A stretch of 25,092 nt of DNA from Rhodobacteraceae bacterium UBA1957. GTDB taxonomy: Bacteria > Pseudomonadota > Alphaproteobacteria > Rhodobacterales > Rhodobacteraceae. The translations under genes and the position numbers were made by a program. Shown here piece by piece: positions 1 to 8,399 of the stretch (the stretch's first letter is position 1; the number at the start of each line of letters is the position of its first letter). The notes beneath the pieces are model-generated. The model worked only from the letters and a program-made list of their open reading frames with translations. It searched no databases and had not been told where the DNA came from. The stretch is from NCBI GenBank assembly GCA_002336405.1, contig DDEJ01000138.1, positions 24,996-50,087 on the forward strand, in the 5' to 3' direction.

Positions 1-29
1 CCCGTCACATATCACCAGTTTTTTTAGGG

Positions 30-653
30 TCAAAGACAGTCGCCAGAAGGCCACTTTTGCACCACTTCGGCAATCGCACGATCCAGTGCCACCTCCACAC
101 TCAGATCAGAGGTATCGATCACGATTGCATCCGATGCCGCACGCAACGGCGCCTCCTTGCGACCTTGATCGCGGGCATCGCGTTCATTCACATCTGCCAG
201 AACCTGCGCAAGGCTAACGTCTGCACCCTTGGCTTTGAGTTCAAGATACCGGCGCTCGGCGCGCACTTCAGCGCGCGCTGTCACAAACAGTTTTACCTCG
301 GCATCACAACAGATCACCGTGCCGATATCACGGCCATCCAATACAGCCCCCTCCGCACGCTGGGCAAAACTTCGTTGAAAGGTCACCAGCGCCGAGCGCA
401 CCTCGGCAAGCACGGCGACCCGACTGGCCTGCTGTGCCACTTCGGACGTATAAAGGCCTGTTGGATCAAGATCTGCGGCCTGCAGGGACACTGCCGCCGC
501 CACTGGATCGCAGCCTGCCAGAACCTGCCGCGCCACTGCGCGGTACAACAACCCGGTATCCAGATGGGCCATTTTAAAATGTGCGGCGAGTTGTTTGGCC
601 AATGTGCCCTTCCCCGCTGCTGCCGGCCCGTCTATCGCAACTGTAAAGCTCAT
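30..653 (-). CDS. cmk: Cytidylate kinase
   Basis: It phosphorylates CMP/dCMP with ATP in cytosolic pyrimidine nucleotide metabolism. The 207-residue product has the P-loop GPAAAGKGT at residues 9-17, the LDTGLLYRA substrate segment at 31-39, DGRDIGT at 106-112 and the lid-type [10 protein letters not shown] at 161-170, all typical of the family; the length is slightly below the common 215-230. The ATG at 653 is preceded by AGGAG about six bases upstream, so the start is firm. It lies 71 bp downstream of aroA on the same strand, the usual aroA-cmk order, and rpsA would be expected next but lies beyond the left edge. The last 29 bases of the window on this side hold no recognisable feature. Confidence 0.96.
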   Translation of the reverse strand: MSFTVAIDGPAAAGKGTLAKQLAAHFKMAHLDTGLLYRAVARQVLAGCDPVAAAVSLQAADLDPTGLYTSEVAQQASRVAVLAEVRSALVTFQRSFAQRAEGAVLDGRDIGTVICCDAEVKLFVTARAEVRAERRYLELKAKGADVSLAQVLADVNERDARDQGRKEAPLRAASDAIVIDTSDLSVEVALDRAIAEVVQKWPSGDCL

Positions 654-698
654 CTAAGTCTCCTGCAGAGCGGCGGCACAAGCTGGTGTCCGTGGTTC

Positions 699-716
699 AG
701 TTGTTTTCTAACAACT
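699..716. repeat. AT-rich perfect hairpin in the aroA-cmk gap
   Basis: AGTTGTT (699-705) and AACAACT (710-716) are perfect inverted copies around the loop TTCT. It lies in the 71 bp between aroA and cmk. No T-tract follows on the minus strand, so it does not look like an intrinsic terminator; it may be an mRNA processing or stability element, or chance. Confidence 0.4.
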
Positions 717-724
717 TTATACCC

Positions 725-2074
725 TCAAGTCAGACGGGTGATTTTTGTGCCTAAAGTCGCCATCAATGTCTCAAAAATTGGAAAAGAAGTGGCAATTGGG
801 CCGCCATCATCAATGCTGACCGGCGCTTGGGAGGCCATGCCCAAAATTAAAAACGACATTGCAATGCGGTGATCGAGATGGGTGTCACAGCGGGACCCAC
901 CGGGGACCTGCCCTATGCCCTTACCATGCACGATCCACCAATCTGGCCCATCCTCGACCTCAATACCATTGGCGCGCAAACCGGACGCCATCGCCTCGAT
1001 CCGATCACTTTCTTTCACCCGCAGTTCTTTGACCCCACGCATCACCGTCGCGCCCTTGGCAAACGCAGCAACCACCGACAATACGGGGTATTCATCGATC
1101 ATCGATGCCGCACGCTCTGGCGGGACCTCGATACCTTGCATGGCCGGCGAATAGCGCGCACGCAAATCCGCAACCGGTTCGCCCCCCTCTTCGCGCGGGT
1201 TCTCATAGCTCAAATCAGCGCCCATCTCGCGCAGAGTGGTAAACAGCCCTGCTCGTGTCGGGTTCAGGCCAATATTTGGGACCACAACGTCAGAGCCTTC
1301 GGTGATCAGCGCCGCGCAGACTGGAAATGCCGCCGAGGAGGGATCGCGCGGCACCACAATCACTTGCGGCTGCAATTCGGGCTGGCCCGCAAGCGTGATC
1401 ACGCGCCCCTCGTTGGTTTCCTCAGTGGTAATCGTTGCCCCAAAGCCCGATAGCATCCGCTCGGTATGATCGCGGGTCGCCTCTTTCTCGATCACCACGG
1501 TGTCGCCTGGAGCGTTCAGGCCCGCAAGTAATACCGCTGATTTCACCTGAGCGGAAGGCATCGGAACCGTGTAGCGCAGCGGCACCGGTTCAGCGGCACC
1601 GACAATGGTCATCGGCAGACGTCCGCCCGCACGGCCATATGCCTGCGCACCCAATGCCCGGATCGGGTCGGTAACCCGGGCCATCGGCCGCTTGTTCAAA
1701 CTGGCGTCACCAGTAAAGGTCGCCGTGATCGGCGTGGTGGCCATCGCCCCCATAATCAGGCGCACACCGGTCCCAGAATTGCCACAATCAATCACCTGCT
1801 TGGGCTCTGCAAATCCGCCCACACCAACCCCGTGCACCGACCACTTACCGCCACCGTGATCAATCACCTCAGCGCCAAACGCACGCATCGCCTTGGCTGT
1901 GTCCAACACATCCTCACCTTCCAGAAGGCCAGTGATTTTGGTTTCACCAACCGCCAAAGCGCCCAGTATCAACGAGCGGTGAGAAATCGATTTATCACCT
2001 GGAACATGCGCCTCTCCAGTCAGCGGTCCACATTTTTGTGATGACATTACAATCGGCATACCAGTGCTGGACAT
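725..2074 (-). CDS. aroA: 3-phosphoshikimate 1-carboxyvinyltransferase (EPSP synthase), class II
   Basis: It transfers the enolpyruvyl group of PEP to shikimate-3-phosphate, the sixth step of the shikimate pathway, in the cytosol. The 449-residue product has [10 protein letters not shown] near residues 25-34, the [10 protein letters not shown] loop at 97-106, [29 protein letters not shown], the [12 protein letters not shown] segment and a C-terminal [11 protein letters not shown]. These patterns follow the class II (CP4-like) branch rather than the E. coli branch. Residue 101, matching CP4 Ala100, is Gly here. I chose the ATG at 2074 because AAGAGGAG lies eight bases upstream; an in-frame start at 2110 would add 12 poorly conserved residues. 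It is 50 bp downstream of trmB and is followed by cmk. Confidence 0.96.
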   Translation of the reverse strand: MSSTGMPIVMSSQKCGPLTGEAHVPGDKSISHRSLILGALAVGETKITGLLEGEDVLDTAKAMRAFGAEVIDHGGGKWSVHGVGVGGFAEPKQVIDCGNSGTGVRLIMGAMATTPITATFTGDASLNKRPMARVTDPIRALGAQAYGRAGGRLPMTIVGAAEPVPLRYTVPMPSAQVKSAVLLAGLNAPGDTVVIEKEATRDHTERMLSGFGATITTEETNEGRVITLAGQPELQPQVIVVPRDPSSAAFPVCAALITEGSDVVVPNIGLNPTRAGLFTTLREMGADLSYENPREEGGEPVADLRARYSPAMQGIEVPPERAASMIDEYPVLSVVAAFAKGATVMRGVKELRVKESDRIEAMASGLRANGIEVEDGPDWWIVHGKGIGQVPGGSRCDTHLDHRIAMSFLILGMASQAPVSIDDGGPIATSFPIFETLMATLGTKITRLT

Positions 2075-2124
2075 CTTTAGAACTCCTCTTCGTCTGTGCT
2101 GATACCGCACAGAATAGGGCGCGT

Positions 2125-2838
2125 CTAGCGGCGCCTGAAACTCAAATAATGCGGCACGCGATCTTCACGCAAGGCCTTTTGCTCATACCGCGTCGAAACC
2201 CAGTCTGACCAAGGTTGACGCCAATCGGCAGGCGTGTCTGCCAACCAGTCAAATCCATGTTGCGGGACCTGTTCGAGCGTTTGACGCACATAATCGGGAA
2301 TATCAGTCGCCACACGAAACATTGCCCCGTGTTTGATCACACCGGCCAGTGGCTGCAGATATTCCGGCGTGACAAACCGCCGCCTGTGGTGGCGTTTTTT
2401 AGGCCAGGGATCAGGATAAAGCAAAAAACTCCGGTCAATGCTTGCGGGCGGTAAAATATCAAACATGTTGCGCACGTCGCCAGGATAAATACGCAGATTA
2501 CGCACCCCGGACTCACGGATCTTGCCAAGTAGCATGGCAACCCCATTGAGAAACGGCTCGCAGCCAATAATGCCGACATCGGGGTTTTGCAGCGCCTGAT
2601 GCACCAGATGTTCACCGCCGCCAAAGCCGATTTCGAGCCACACGTCCCGCCCATCGAACATCCTCTTGAGATCCAGAGTTTTGCGGGTCGGATTATCCTC
2701 CCAAGAGACCGGGCCGGGCGAAAGAGCCTGCAGGTCTTCGCGCAGGTAAATCTCCTGCGCAGGCCGCAGAGTTTTGCCTTTGAAACGACCATAAAAATTG
2801 CGCCAAGGGGCGCCAGAGGGATGCGTGTCTTTGGTCAT
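2125..2838 (-). CDS. trmB: tRNA (guanine-N7-)-methyltransferase
   Basis: It methylates G46 of tRNA using SAM. The 237-residue product has the SAM-binding [10 protein letters not shown] around residues 68-77, [10 protein letters not shown] around 91-100, the family signature [13 protein letters not shown] at about 142-154 and a C-terminal STRYEQKA segment, all standard TrmB features. An in-frame ATG at 2907 would add 23 residues lacking family character; the ATG at 2838 gives the usual N-terminus leading into [14 protein letters not shown]. The ribosome site for this start is weak, so the exact start is less certain than the identity. The metK terminator lies upstream, so trmB probably has its own promoter between about 2840 and 2959, although I see no convincing one. 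Confidence 0.94.
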   Translation of the reverse strand: MTKDTHPSGAPWRNFYGRFKGKTLRPAQEIYLREDLQALSPGPVSWEDNPTRKTLDLKRMFDGRDVWLEIGFGGGEHLVHQALQNPDVGIIGCEPFLNGVAMLLGKIRESGVRNLRIYPGDVRNMFDILPPASIDRSFLLYPDPWPKKRHHRRRFVTPEYLQPLAGVIKHGAMFRVATDIPDYVRQTLEQVPQHGFDWLADTPADWRQPWSDWVSTRYEQKALREDRVPHYLSFRRR

Positions 2839-2959
2839 GAACAGAGCTTTACCCGCTTGGCCACGCAGGTTCAACAGACACGAGGCATGCCCAAGGTATG
2901 AACGCATGAAAAGGACCGGTTGCGACGCGCAAAGTCAAAACCCCACCCTCTCGCTTGCC

Positions 2960-2986
2960 AAAAAAAGCGGGCCTATTGCGGCCCGC
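2960..2986 (-). terminator. Rho-independent terminator of metK
   Basis: On the minus strand GCGGGCC (2986-2980) and GGCCCGC (2973-2967) form a perfect 7-bp GC-rich stem with a six-base loop, followed directly by seven T residues (2966-2960). It starts about 25 bp after the metK stop codon and separates metK from trmB. Confidence 0.88.
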
Positions 2987-3010
2987 CTAACAGATGATAG
3001 ACTAGAAAAA

Positions 3011-4192
3011 TTAGACAGCCGCTCGCAGCTTTTCAACAAGATCCGTGCGTTCCCAGCTGAAACCGCCGTCTTCTTCCGGCGCGCGACCAAAATGACCATA
3101 GGCCGCCGTGCGCTGATAAATCGGTTTGTTCATCTGCAAATGCTCACGAATACCGCGTGGGGTCAAATCCATACAACGGGCAACAGCGCGTTCAATCTCG
3201 GCGGCATACACCTCGCCGGTACCGTGAGTGTCGGCGTAGATTGACAGCGGTTTCGACACGCCAATCGCATAACTCAACTGGATCGTGCAGCGCTCAGCCA
3301 TCCCTGCGGCCACAACATTCTTTGCCAGATAGCGCGCCGCGTAAGCCGCCGAGCGATCCACCTTGGTTGGATCCTTGCCTGAAAACGCCCCGCCACCATG
3401 CGGTGCAGCCCCGCCATAGGTGTCGACGATAATTTTGCGGCCAGTCAGACCAGCGTCACCATCGGGCCCGCCAATGACAAAGACCCCCGTCGGGTTCACC
3501 CACCATTCGGTGGCCTCAGTGATCCAATCAGATGGCAGCACCTCGCGTATATAGGGCTCGACAATGGCGCGAATATCATCGCTGGTCTGGCTGACATCGG
3601 CGTGCTGGGTTGACAGTACAATAGAACTCACACCCACCGGTTTGCCATCTTCATAAATCACCGACAGCTGCGATTTTGCATCGGGTCGCAGGCTGGGCTC
3701 TGTGCCATCCTTGCGCACCTCAGCCAAGCGCCGCAGAATGGCATGGGCATATTGGATTGGTGCCGGCATCAAATGCTCGGTCTCGTTGGTCGCATAGCCG
3801 AACATGATCCCCTGATCGCCAGCGCCTTCGTCTTTGGCACCCAACGCATCGACACCCTGCGCAATATGCGCAGATTGTTCATGCAAAAGGTTTGTCACCT
3901 CGCAAGTGGCATGATGGAACTTGTCCTGCTCATAGCCGATGTCCTTAATGCAATCCCGCGCAATCGCCTCAACACTCTGCATATACTCAGTAAGTTTTTC
4001 CTTTGAGGACAAACCGACTTCCCCGCCAATCACCACCCGATTGGTTGTGGCAAAGGTTTCGCAGGCGACCCGCGCCTCGGGCTCTTCTTTGAGAAAGGCA
4101 TCAAGTACAGCATCAGAAATGCGATCACACAACTTATCGGGGTGACCCTCTGAAACAGATTCAGAGGTAAATACATAGTTTTTACGGGACAA
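3011..4192 (-). CDS. metK: S-adenosylmethionine synthetase
   Basis: It makes SAM from methionine and ATP in the cytosol. The 393-residue product has GHPDKLCD at residues 16-23, [13 protein letters not shown] at 123-135 and the P-loop-like [19 protein letters not shown] at 267-284, with a normal family length. The start codon is TTG at 4192-4190: no ATG fits, and the protein begins [20 protein letters not shown] as in relatives. The ribosome site GGAG lies seven bases before the TTG and is part of the SAM/SAH riboswitch, so translation should fall when SAM or SAH is high. The gene follows lnt by 85 bp and ends at a strong terminator, so it may be a single-gene unit within the larger minus-strand block. 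Confidence 0.97.
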   Translation of the reverse strand: MSRKNYVFTSESVSEGHPDKLCDRISDAVLDAFLKEEPEARVACETFATTNRVVIGGEVGLSSKEKLTEYMQSVEAIARDCIKDIGYEQDKFHHATCEVTNLLHEQSAHIAQGVDALGAKDEGAGDQGIMFGYATNETEHLMPAPIQYAHAILRRLAEVRKDGTEPSLRPDAKSQLSVIYEDGKPVGVSSIVLSTQHADVSQTSDDIRAIVEPYIREVLPSDWITEATEWWVNPTGVFVIGGPDGDAGLTGRKIIVDTYGGAAPHGGGAFSGKDPTKVDRSAAYAARYLAKNVVAAGMAERCTIQLSYAIGVSKPLSIYADTHGTGEVYAAEIERAVARCMDLTPRGIREHLQMNKPIYQRTAAYGHFGRAPEEDGGFSWERTDLVEKLRAAV

Positions 4193-4197
4193 TTGAA

Positions 4198-4240
4198 CGC
4201 TCCATTATAATAAGTGCCACGCCAGGAAGCCGTTGTGACA
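4198..4240 (-). promoter_or_regulatory. SAM/SAH riboswitch in the metK leader
   Basis: Read on the minus strand, the leader carries ACAACGGCTTCCTGGCGTG flanked by a 6-bp P1 stem (TGTCAC at 4240-4235 with GTGGCA), then a short AT-rich linker and AATGGAGCG. From memory this matches the published SAM/SAH riboswitch consensus almost exactly through the loop, and that class is described as lying in front of metK in Rhodobacterales. The terminal GGAG is both the partner of the pseudoknot with the UUCC-containing loop and the Shine-Dalgarno sequence seven bases before the TTG start, so control is expected at translation initiation. The linker between P1 and GGAG is somewhat longer than in the structurally studied example. 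Confidence 0.92.
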
Positions 4241-4252
4241 TTAATGGTTAAT

Positions 4253-4281
4253 CCAGTAGAGCGCGCGCTATGGAAGGTCAA
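4253..4281 (-). promoter_or_regulatory. Possible metK promoter
   Basis: On the minus strand TTGACC (4281-4276) is followed after 17 bases by TACTGG (4258-4253). The -35 is a good match and overlaps the lnt stop codon; the -10 is poor. The predicted transcript would begin a few bases before the riboswitch, which suits such a compact leader. Read-through from lnt is the alternative. Confidence 0.35.
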
Positions 4282-5804
4282 TCACCAAAGTATCGCCGCC
4301 ACGCGATAGAGCCTGCTGCAAACAGGCTCAGCAAAAGAAAAACCAGCCCATCCCCAAAGCGGCTGTAAACTGTTGGTGCCACAGGGGCAGGTAGCACAGC
4401 ATCGAGATAACCAGCCTGCCCCAGCGGCAGGTGCTGAAGTAGATTGCCCTTAGCGTCAATCACCGCCGAAACGCCAGTATTTGCGGCCCGCACCATCGGC
4501 AGACCCTGCTCGATCGCGCGCATCCGCGCCTGTGCTAAATGCTGATAAGGGCCAGAAAAAGTGCCAAACCAAGCATCATTGGTAATCTGCAGCATAAAGT
4601 CTGCCCTCTGCGAAACGGCGCCAATTTCATGCGGAAACACCAGTTCATAACAAATCAACGGCAGGAATTTTCCAATTCCACCAACCGTAAGAACTGTTGG
4701 CCCGGCTCCTGGCTGATATCCCTCACCAAATTGAGCAGCCAGTCCCCCACCCGCGATGCCAAACAAATCCAAAAAGGGAATATATTCACCAAATGGGACC
4801 AAGTGGTGTTTGTCATACCGATGGGTTATCTCGCCCGTTGGGTCAAGGACCACCAGCGAATTATAATAGCCCCAAGCATCATAACGCTGTGCGCCCAAAA
4901 CAACCGTCGCCCCCTGTGCCGCAGCCACAATCTGCGCCAACAAGTCGCCAGCTTCATTCAGCGGAACCGGGATCGCGGTTTCAGGCCAGACGGTCAGATC
5001 CGGAGGCGGGTCCTGTCGGGTAAACCCTAACTGCCTTTGAAAAAACAACTCACGGTTTTCGGGACGCCATTTTTGATCTTGGGCGGCATTCGGCTGTATC
5101 AACCGCAATGTTTTATCTGTCATCCTCGGCGCGGCGTTTTGGCCTTGCCAAAATCCCAAGACCACTGCACCGAGACCGAGACCCAAAAAGATGCAAAGCG
5201 CCGCCCAAGAGCGGGTTGCCTTAAGCGCCGCGAGCGGCACAAAGACCAACATCAAGGTAAATAAAGTCAAACCATGCGGCCCAATCCAGGCACCCAGTTG
5301 AGAGACGGGGCTATCCAGCCATACGTAACCAATCAGACCCCAAGGAAAGCCAGTTAGCACATAGCTTCGCAGACCCTCGGCCACCGTTAGGGCGAGACAG
5401 AGCACAACAAGGCCGGTAAATCGCTGGGCCAAGGCAAAAGCCGCAGCCCAGAACAGCGCCAACCCGCCAGACAAAAAAAACAAAGCAAATGGCGCCATCC
5501 ATCCATCTTGTTCGGGGTAGACAAGAAAGGGCTCAACGAGCCAGTGCAAGAGCACCGCAAAATAGCCTAAGCCGCACCACCATCCGGTCCAGGTCGCCTG
5601 CTGGACACTATTGGCGCCAAGAAAACTGACGCCACAAAGCGCTAGCCCAAATAGTCCAATAGCCAGCCAATCAAACGGTGGATGGCCAAGCGCCATGAGG
5701 CCACCGGCGACTGCCGCAAATGTGGCACGCCGCGAGATATGGCTACTTGAAAGCCAAAGCACCAGATGGTTAAGCAGGTCTGACGCCGTCTTATTTGGCC
5801 GCAT
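4278..5804 (-). CDS. lnt: Apolipoprotein N-acyltransferase
   Basis: It adds the third acyl chain to the N-terminal cysteine of lipoproteins at the inner membrane. The 508-residue product has a run of hydrophobic segments over roughly residues 26-220, then a nitrilase-type periplasmic domain with the catalytic triad Glu275 (TVWPETAIPVP), Lys332 (YDKHHLVPFGEYIP) and Cys385 (LICYELVFP), the NDAWFG motif at 409-414, and a final membrane segment around 485-500. The ATG at 5804 overlaps the end of corC by 14 bp, which suggests translational coupling, and no strong ribosome site is visible. It is the last gene of the conserved miaB-phoH-ybeY-corC-lnt order, and metK follows. Confidence 0.95.
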   Translation of the reverse strand: MRPNKTASDLLNHLVLWLSSSHISRRATFAAVAGGLMALGHPPFDWLAIGLFGLALCGVSFLGANSVQQATWTGWWCGLGYFAVLLHWLVEPFLVYPEQDGWMAPFALFFLSGGLALFWAAAFALAQRFTGLVVLCLALTVAEGLRSYVLTGFPWGLIGYVWLDSPVSQLGAWIGPHGLTLFTLMLVFVPLAALKATRSWAALCIFLGLGLGAVVLGFWQGQNAAPRMTDKTLRLIQPNAAQDQKWRPENRELFFQRQLGFTRQDPPPDLTVWPETAIPVPLNEAGDLLAQIVAAAQGATVVLGAQRYDAWGYYNSLVVLDPTGEITHRYDKHHLVPFGEYIPFLDLFGIAGGGLAAQFGEGYQPGAGPTVLTVGGIGKFLPLICYELVFPHEIGAVSQRADFMLQITNDAWFGTFSGPYQHLAQARMRAIEQGLPMVRAANTGVSAVIDAKGNLLQHLPLGQAGYLDAVLPAPVAPTVYSRFGDGLVFLLLSLFAAGSIAWRRYFGD

Positions 5805-6675
5805 TCTGCTCGCTCAGACGCACCCGCAGACGCTTAATCCGGCGCGGGTCTGCCTCGATCACCTCGAATTCGGTCCCATCGGGGTGCATCACAACTTCGC
5901 CCCGCGCCGGCACCTGACCGGCCAGCATAAACACAAGCCCACCCAATGTTTCGATCTCTTCGGTATCAAGATCTTCAGCCTCGGTCAGGCAAACACCGAC
6001 GTCAGCCTCAAACGCATCAAGGGGTGCTTTGGCCAAAGCCATATATTGCCCGGGTTTTTCCTGTGACCAAAAGACATCGTCCTCGCTGTCATGCTCATCT
6101 TCAATTTCGCCTATGACTTGTTCGATCAGATCCTCAATCGTCACAAGGCCATCCACACCGCCATATTCGTCGATGACCAATGCCATATGCCGGCGCTCAG
6201 CCTGCATTTTTGTCAACAGCACACCGATAGACATCGACGGCGGCACAAACAACAATGGGCGCAACATTTTGGCCAAATTATAAGGGCATTCACTCTCGTT
6301 AAAGCCATGGCTCAAAGCCAGATCTTTCAAATGCACAAACCCGTTCGGTGTATCCAGCGTGCCGGAAAACACCGGTAGGCGGGTAAATCCAGTCTGGCGA
6401 AATTTTTGCACCAGTTCTTCGATTTCGATCTGTTCTGGAACCGCTTCGATTTCAGCTTTGGTAATGGCCACATCCTCGACCCGCATACGGCGCAAATTTA
6501 CCATGCCACGGCGGGTGCTGGAGGACCTCATCACATCGGCATCATGCTCGGTTTTGTCTGTCACCAGCGGTCGAAAGACCGCCGCCAGTCGCCCTAAAAA
6601 TCCGGTGTTTTGATCCGTGTCATCTTGGTCTTGCGCTGGCTGCGTTGCACCAGATGAGCCGTCGTTCGCGTCCAT
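5791..6675 (-). CDS. corC: CorC/YbeX-type CBS-domain protein
   Basis: This is a cytosolic protein of the CorC/HlyC family. The 294-residue product has an acidic N-terminal tail, two CBS domains (about residues 63-122 and 134-190, the second with IDEYGGVDGLVTIEDL) and a C-terminal CorC_HlyC domain (about 205-287). There is no N-terminal DUF21 membrane domain, so it is the short YbeX kind. YbeX has been linked to magnesium/cobalt efflux and to ribosome metabolism; the exact role is not settled. I chose the ATG at 6675, one base after the ybeY stop, because GGAAAG lies five bases upstream; an ATG-like start at 6741 would only add overlap with ybeY. Confidence 0.93.
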   Translation of the reverse strand: MDANDGSSGATQPAQDQDDTDQNTGFLGRLAAVFRPLVTDKTEHDADVMRSSSTRRGMVNLRRMRVEDVAITKAEIEAVPEQIEIEELVQKFRQTGFTRLPVFSGTLDTPNGFVHLKDLALSHGFNESECPYNLAKMLRPLLFVPPSMSIGVLLTKMQAERRHMALVIDEYGGVDGLVTIEDLIEQVIGEIEDEHDSEDDVFWSQEKPGQYMALAKAPLDAFEADVGVCLTEAEDLDTEEIETLGGLVFMLAGQVPARGEVVMHPDGTEFEVIEADPRRIKRLRVRLSEQNAAK

Positions 6676-6676
6676 G

Positions 6677-7201
6677 TTATCTTTCCAAAATACTCGGCAT
6701 ACCGCCTCTGTCATTATACGGGTTAACAACCCCAAGTGCACTCAAGATTTCAACTTCAATTCGCTCCATTATCATCGCATCTTGATCATCTATGTGATCG
6801 TACCCCAAAAGATGAAGGATACCATGTACAAACAGATGCAAAACGTGGTCCGAAAGCAAACATCCCGCCTGTGCAGCTTCGCGGTGACACGTCTCGTAGG
6901 CCAGCGCAATATCGCCAAGTTCCGATGTCTCTTCCGCCCGGGGCAACGCAGGCCACCCTCCCGGATGAGGCGCGGACCGGTCTACTGACGGCCATGACAG
7001 CACATTTGTAGCCATGGGTTTTGCGCGAAAGCTGGCGTTAAGCTCGGCAATTCTGGCATCGTTTGCACCCAGCGCCGAGATGTCGAAACACGCCGGATCA
7101 AGCACGAAATATTCTAACGTTGCCTGCGTCGCTTTTTGAGCAAGATCAGCCAAGCCAAGCTGATCCCAGCGCGCGTCTTCAATGATAATATCTACTGCCA
7201 T
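6677..7201 (-). CDS. ybeY: Endoribonuclease YbeY (rRNA maturation factor)
   Basis: It is a single-strand-specific zinc endoribonuclease acting in 16S rRNA 3'-end maturation and ribosome quality control. The 174-residue product carries the zinc-binding HGILHLLGYDH motif with His126, His130 and His136, and the upstream ELGDIALAYE segment. The ATG at 7201 is the only reasonable start, although the AGGG before it is unusually close. It sits between phoH (72 bp upstream) and corC (one base between them), the typical order for the functional pair YbeZ-YbeY. Confidence 0.95.
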   Translation of the reverse strand: MAVDIIIEDARWDQLGLADLAQKATQATLEYFVLDPACFDISALGANDARIAELNASFRAKPMATNVLSWPSVDRSAPHPGGWPALPRAEETSELGDIALAYETCHREAAQAGCLLSDHVLHLFVHGILHLLGYDHIDDQDAMIMERIEVEILSALGVVNPYNDRGGMPSILER

Positions 7202-7273
7202 ATCCCTGCTGCGCCGAAAACAACCGACACCTTTTTACCCCTGTGTACCGCATCCCCTGCAATCGCCGCAAAC

Positions 7274-8287
7274 TTATCGCAACGTGTCCGCCTCATAGGC
7301 ATCAATGATCTCTGCCACAAGCGGATGGCGTACCACATCTTTGGACGTAAAGTAATTAAAATTAATTTTTTCGATCGCGTGCAATAGTCTTTCCGCGTCG
7401 GCGAGACCTGACGTGACACCCCGTGGCAGATCAACCTGACTGCGATCACCCGTGATCACCATACGGCTTCCTTCTCCCAAACGGGTCAGAAACATTTTCA
7501 TCTGCATCGAGGTAGCGTTCTGTGCCTCGTCCAGAACCACGAAGGCATTTGATAATGTCCGTCCGCGCATAAAGGCCAGCGGCGCAATCTCGATCTGCTT
7601 TTCCTCAAACAGCCGTGCCAATTGTTTGCCCGGAATAAAATCGTCTAAGGCATCGTAGAGCGGCTGCATATAGGGATCGACCTTTTCTTTCATATCCCCG
7701 GGAAGATAGCCCAACTTTTCGCCTGCTTCGACCGCCGGACGAGACAGAATAATCTTATCAACTTTGCCGGCAATGAACATTGAAACCCCAACGGCAACCG
7801 CCAGATAGGTCTTTCCCGTGCCAGCAGGGCCAATTCCAAAGGCCAGTTCATTTGAGAACAGTGAAGCGACATAGGCTTTTTGCGCATCCGTGCGCGGCTC
7901 AATAATTTTTTTTCGGGTCTTGATCTCAAATTTTTGACCAGAGAACATTTCCAACTGATCAACCTTGCTATCAGCACCCTTCTCACCACCGCCCTGCATC
8001 CGCAATTCACGGTCCATATCACCGGGCTCGATAGTGCGTCCGGCCTCAAGCCGCTGATAGAGCGCCTTTAATATGTTTGTGGCCTCATCAAGGCCCGCAT
8101 CCGATCCCAGAATCGCCAACTGGTTGCCGCGCCGAATGATTTGAACGTCTAAAGCTTTTTCTATCGCTGCCAGATTTTGATCATAGGCGCCGCAGAGGTC
8201 AATCAAAAGCCTATTGTCGGGAAATTCAATTAGCGAGTCTTTCAAACCGTCTTTCGTAGACGGGCTTGTTACAAACTGCGTGGTCAC
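7274..8287 (-). CDS. ybeZ: PhoH-like ATPase (YbeZ)
   Basis: This is a cytosolic P-loop ATPase of the PhoH family, likely an RNA helicase-type partner of YbeY. The 337-residue product has a KH-like N-terminal part (about 25-85), Walker A GPAGTGKT at 153-160, Walker B FVVLDE at 249-254 with QNAT following, and GDRSQVDLP near the C-terminus. The start is GTG at 8287, supported by GGAG six bases upstream; the nearby ATG is out of frame. A 112-bp gap separates it from miaB and may hold its own promoter. Confidence 0.94.
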   Translation of the reverse strand: MTTQFVTSPSTKDGLKDSLIEFPDNRLLIDLCGAYDQNLAAIEKALDVQIIRRGNQLAILGSDAGLDEATNILKALYQRLEAGRTIEPGDMDRELRMQGGGEKGADSKVDQLEMFSGQKFEIKTRKKIIEPRTDAQKAYVASLFSNELAFGIGPAGTGKTYLAVAVGVSMFIAGKVDKIILSRPAVEAGEKLGYLPGDMKEKVDPYMQPLYDALDDFIPGKQLARLFEEKQIEIAPLAFMRGRTLSNAFVVLDEAQNATSMQMKMFLTRLGEGSRMVITGDRSQVDLPRGVTSGLADAERLLHAIEKINFNYFTSKDVVRHPLVAEIIDAYEADTLR

Positions 8288-8327
8288 TCATCTCTCCCAA
8301 TAAACAAACACAAATTCCTTGTATACA

Positions 8328-8356
8328 AAGATAAAGCTACGACGGATTAACGACAA
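8328..8356 (-). promoter_or_regulatory. Possible phoH promoter
   Basis: On the minus strand TTGTCG (8356-8351), 17 bases, then TATCTT (8333-8328) resembles a sigma-70-type promoter ahead of the phoH-ybeY-corC-lnt genes. The 10-bp palindrome TTGTATACAA (8319-8328) lies at the expected transcription start and could be an operator. Both are pattern matches only. Confidence 0.3.
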
Positions 8357-8399
8357 AAGCGAGACCAATCCACATAAAATTTGCACGTTGCCGCTGCGG

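Noticed and set aside
57..872. Long plus-strand open frame opposite cmk and aroA
   Set aside because: It runs antisense to two clearly recognised genes and its translation has no family character.
2839..2907. Longer N-terminus for trmB from the ATG at 2907
   Set aside because: The extra 23 residues do not resemble TrmB N-termini and the site has no ribosome-binding sequence.
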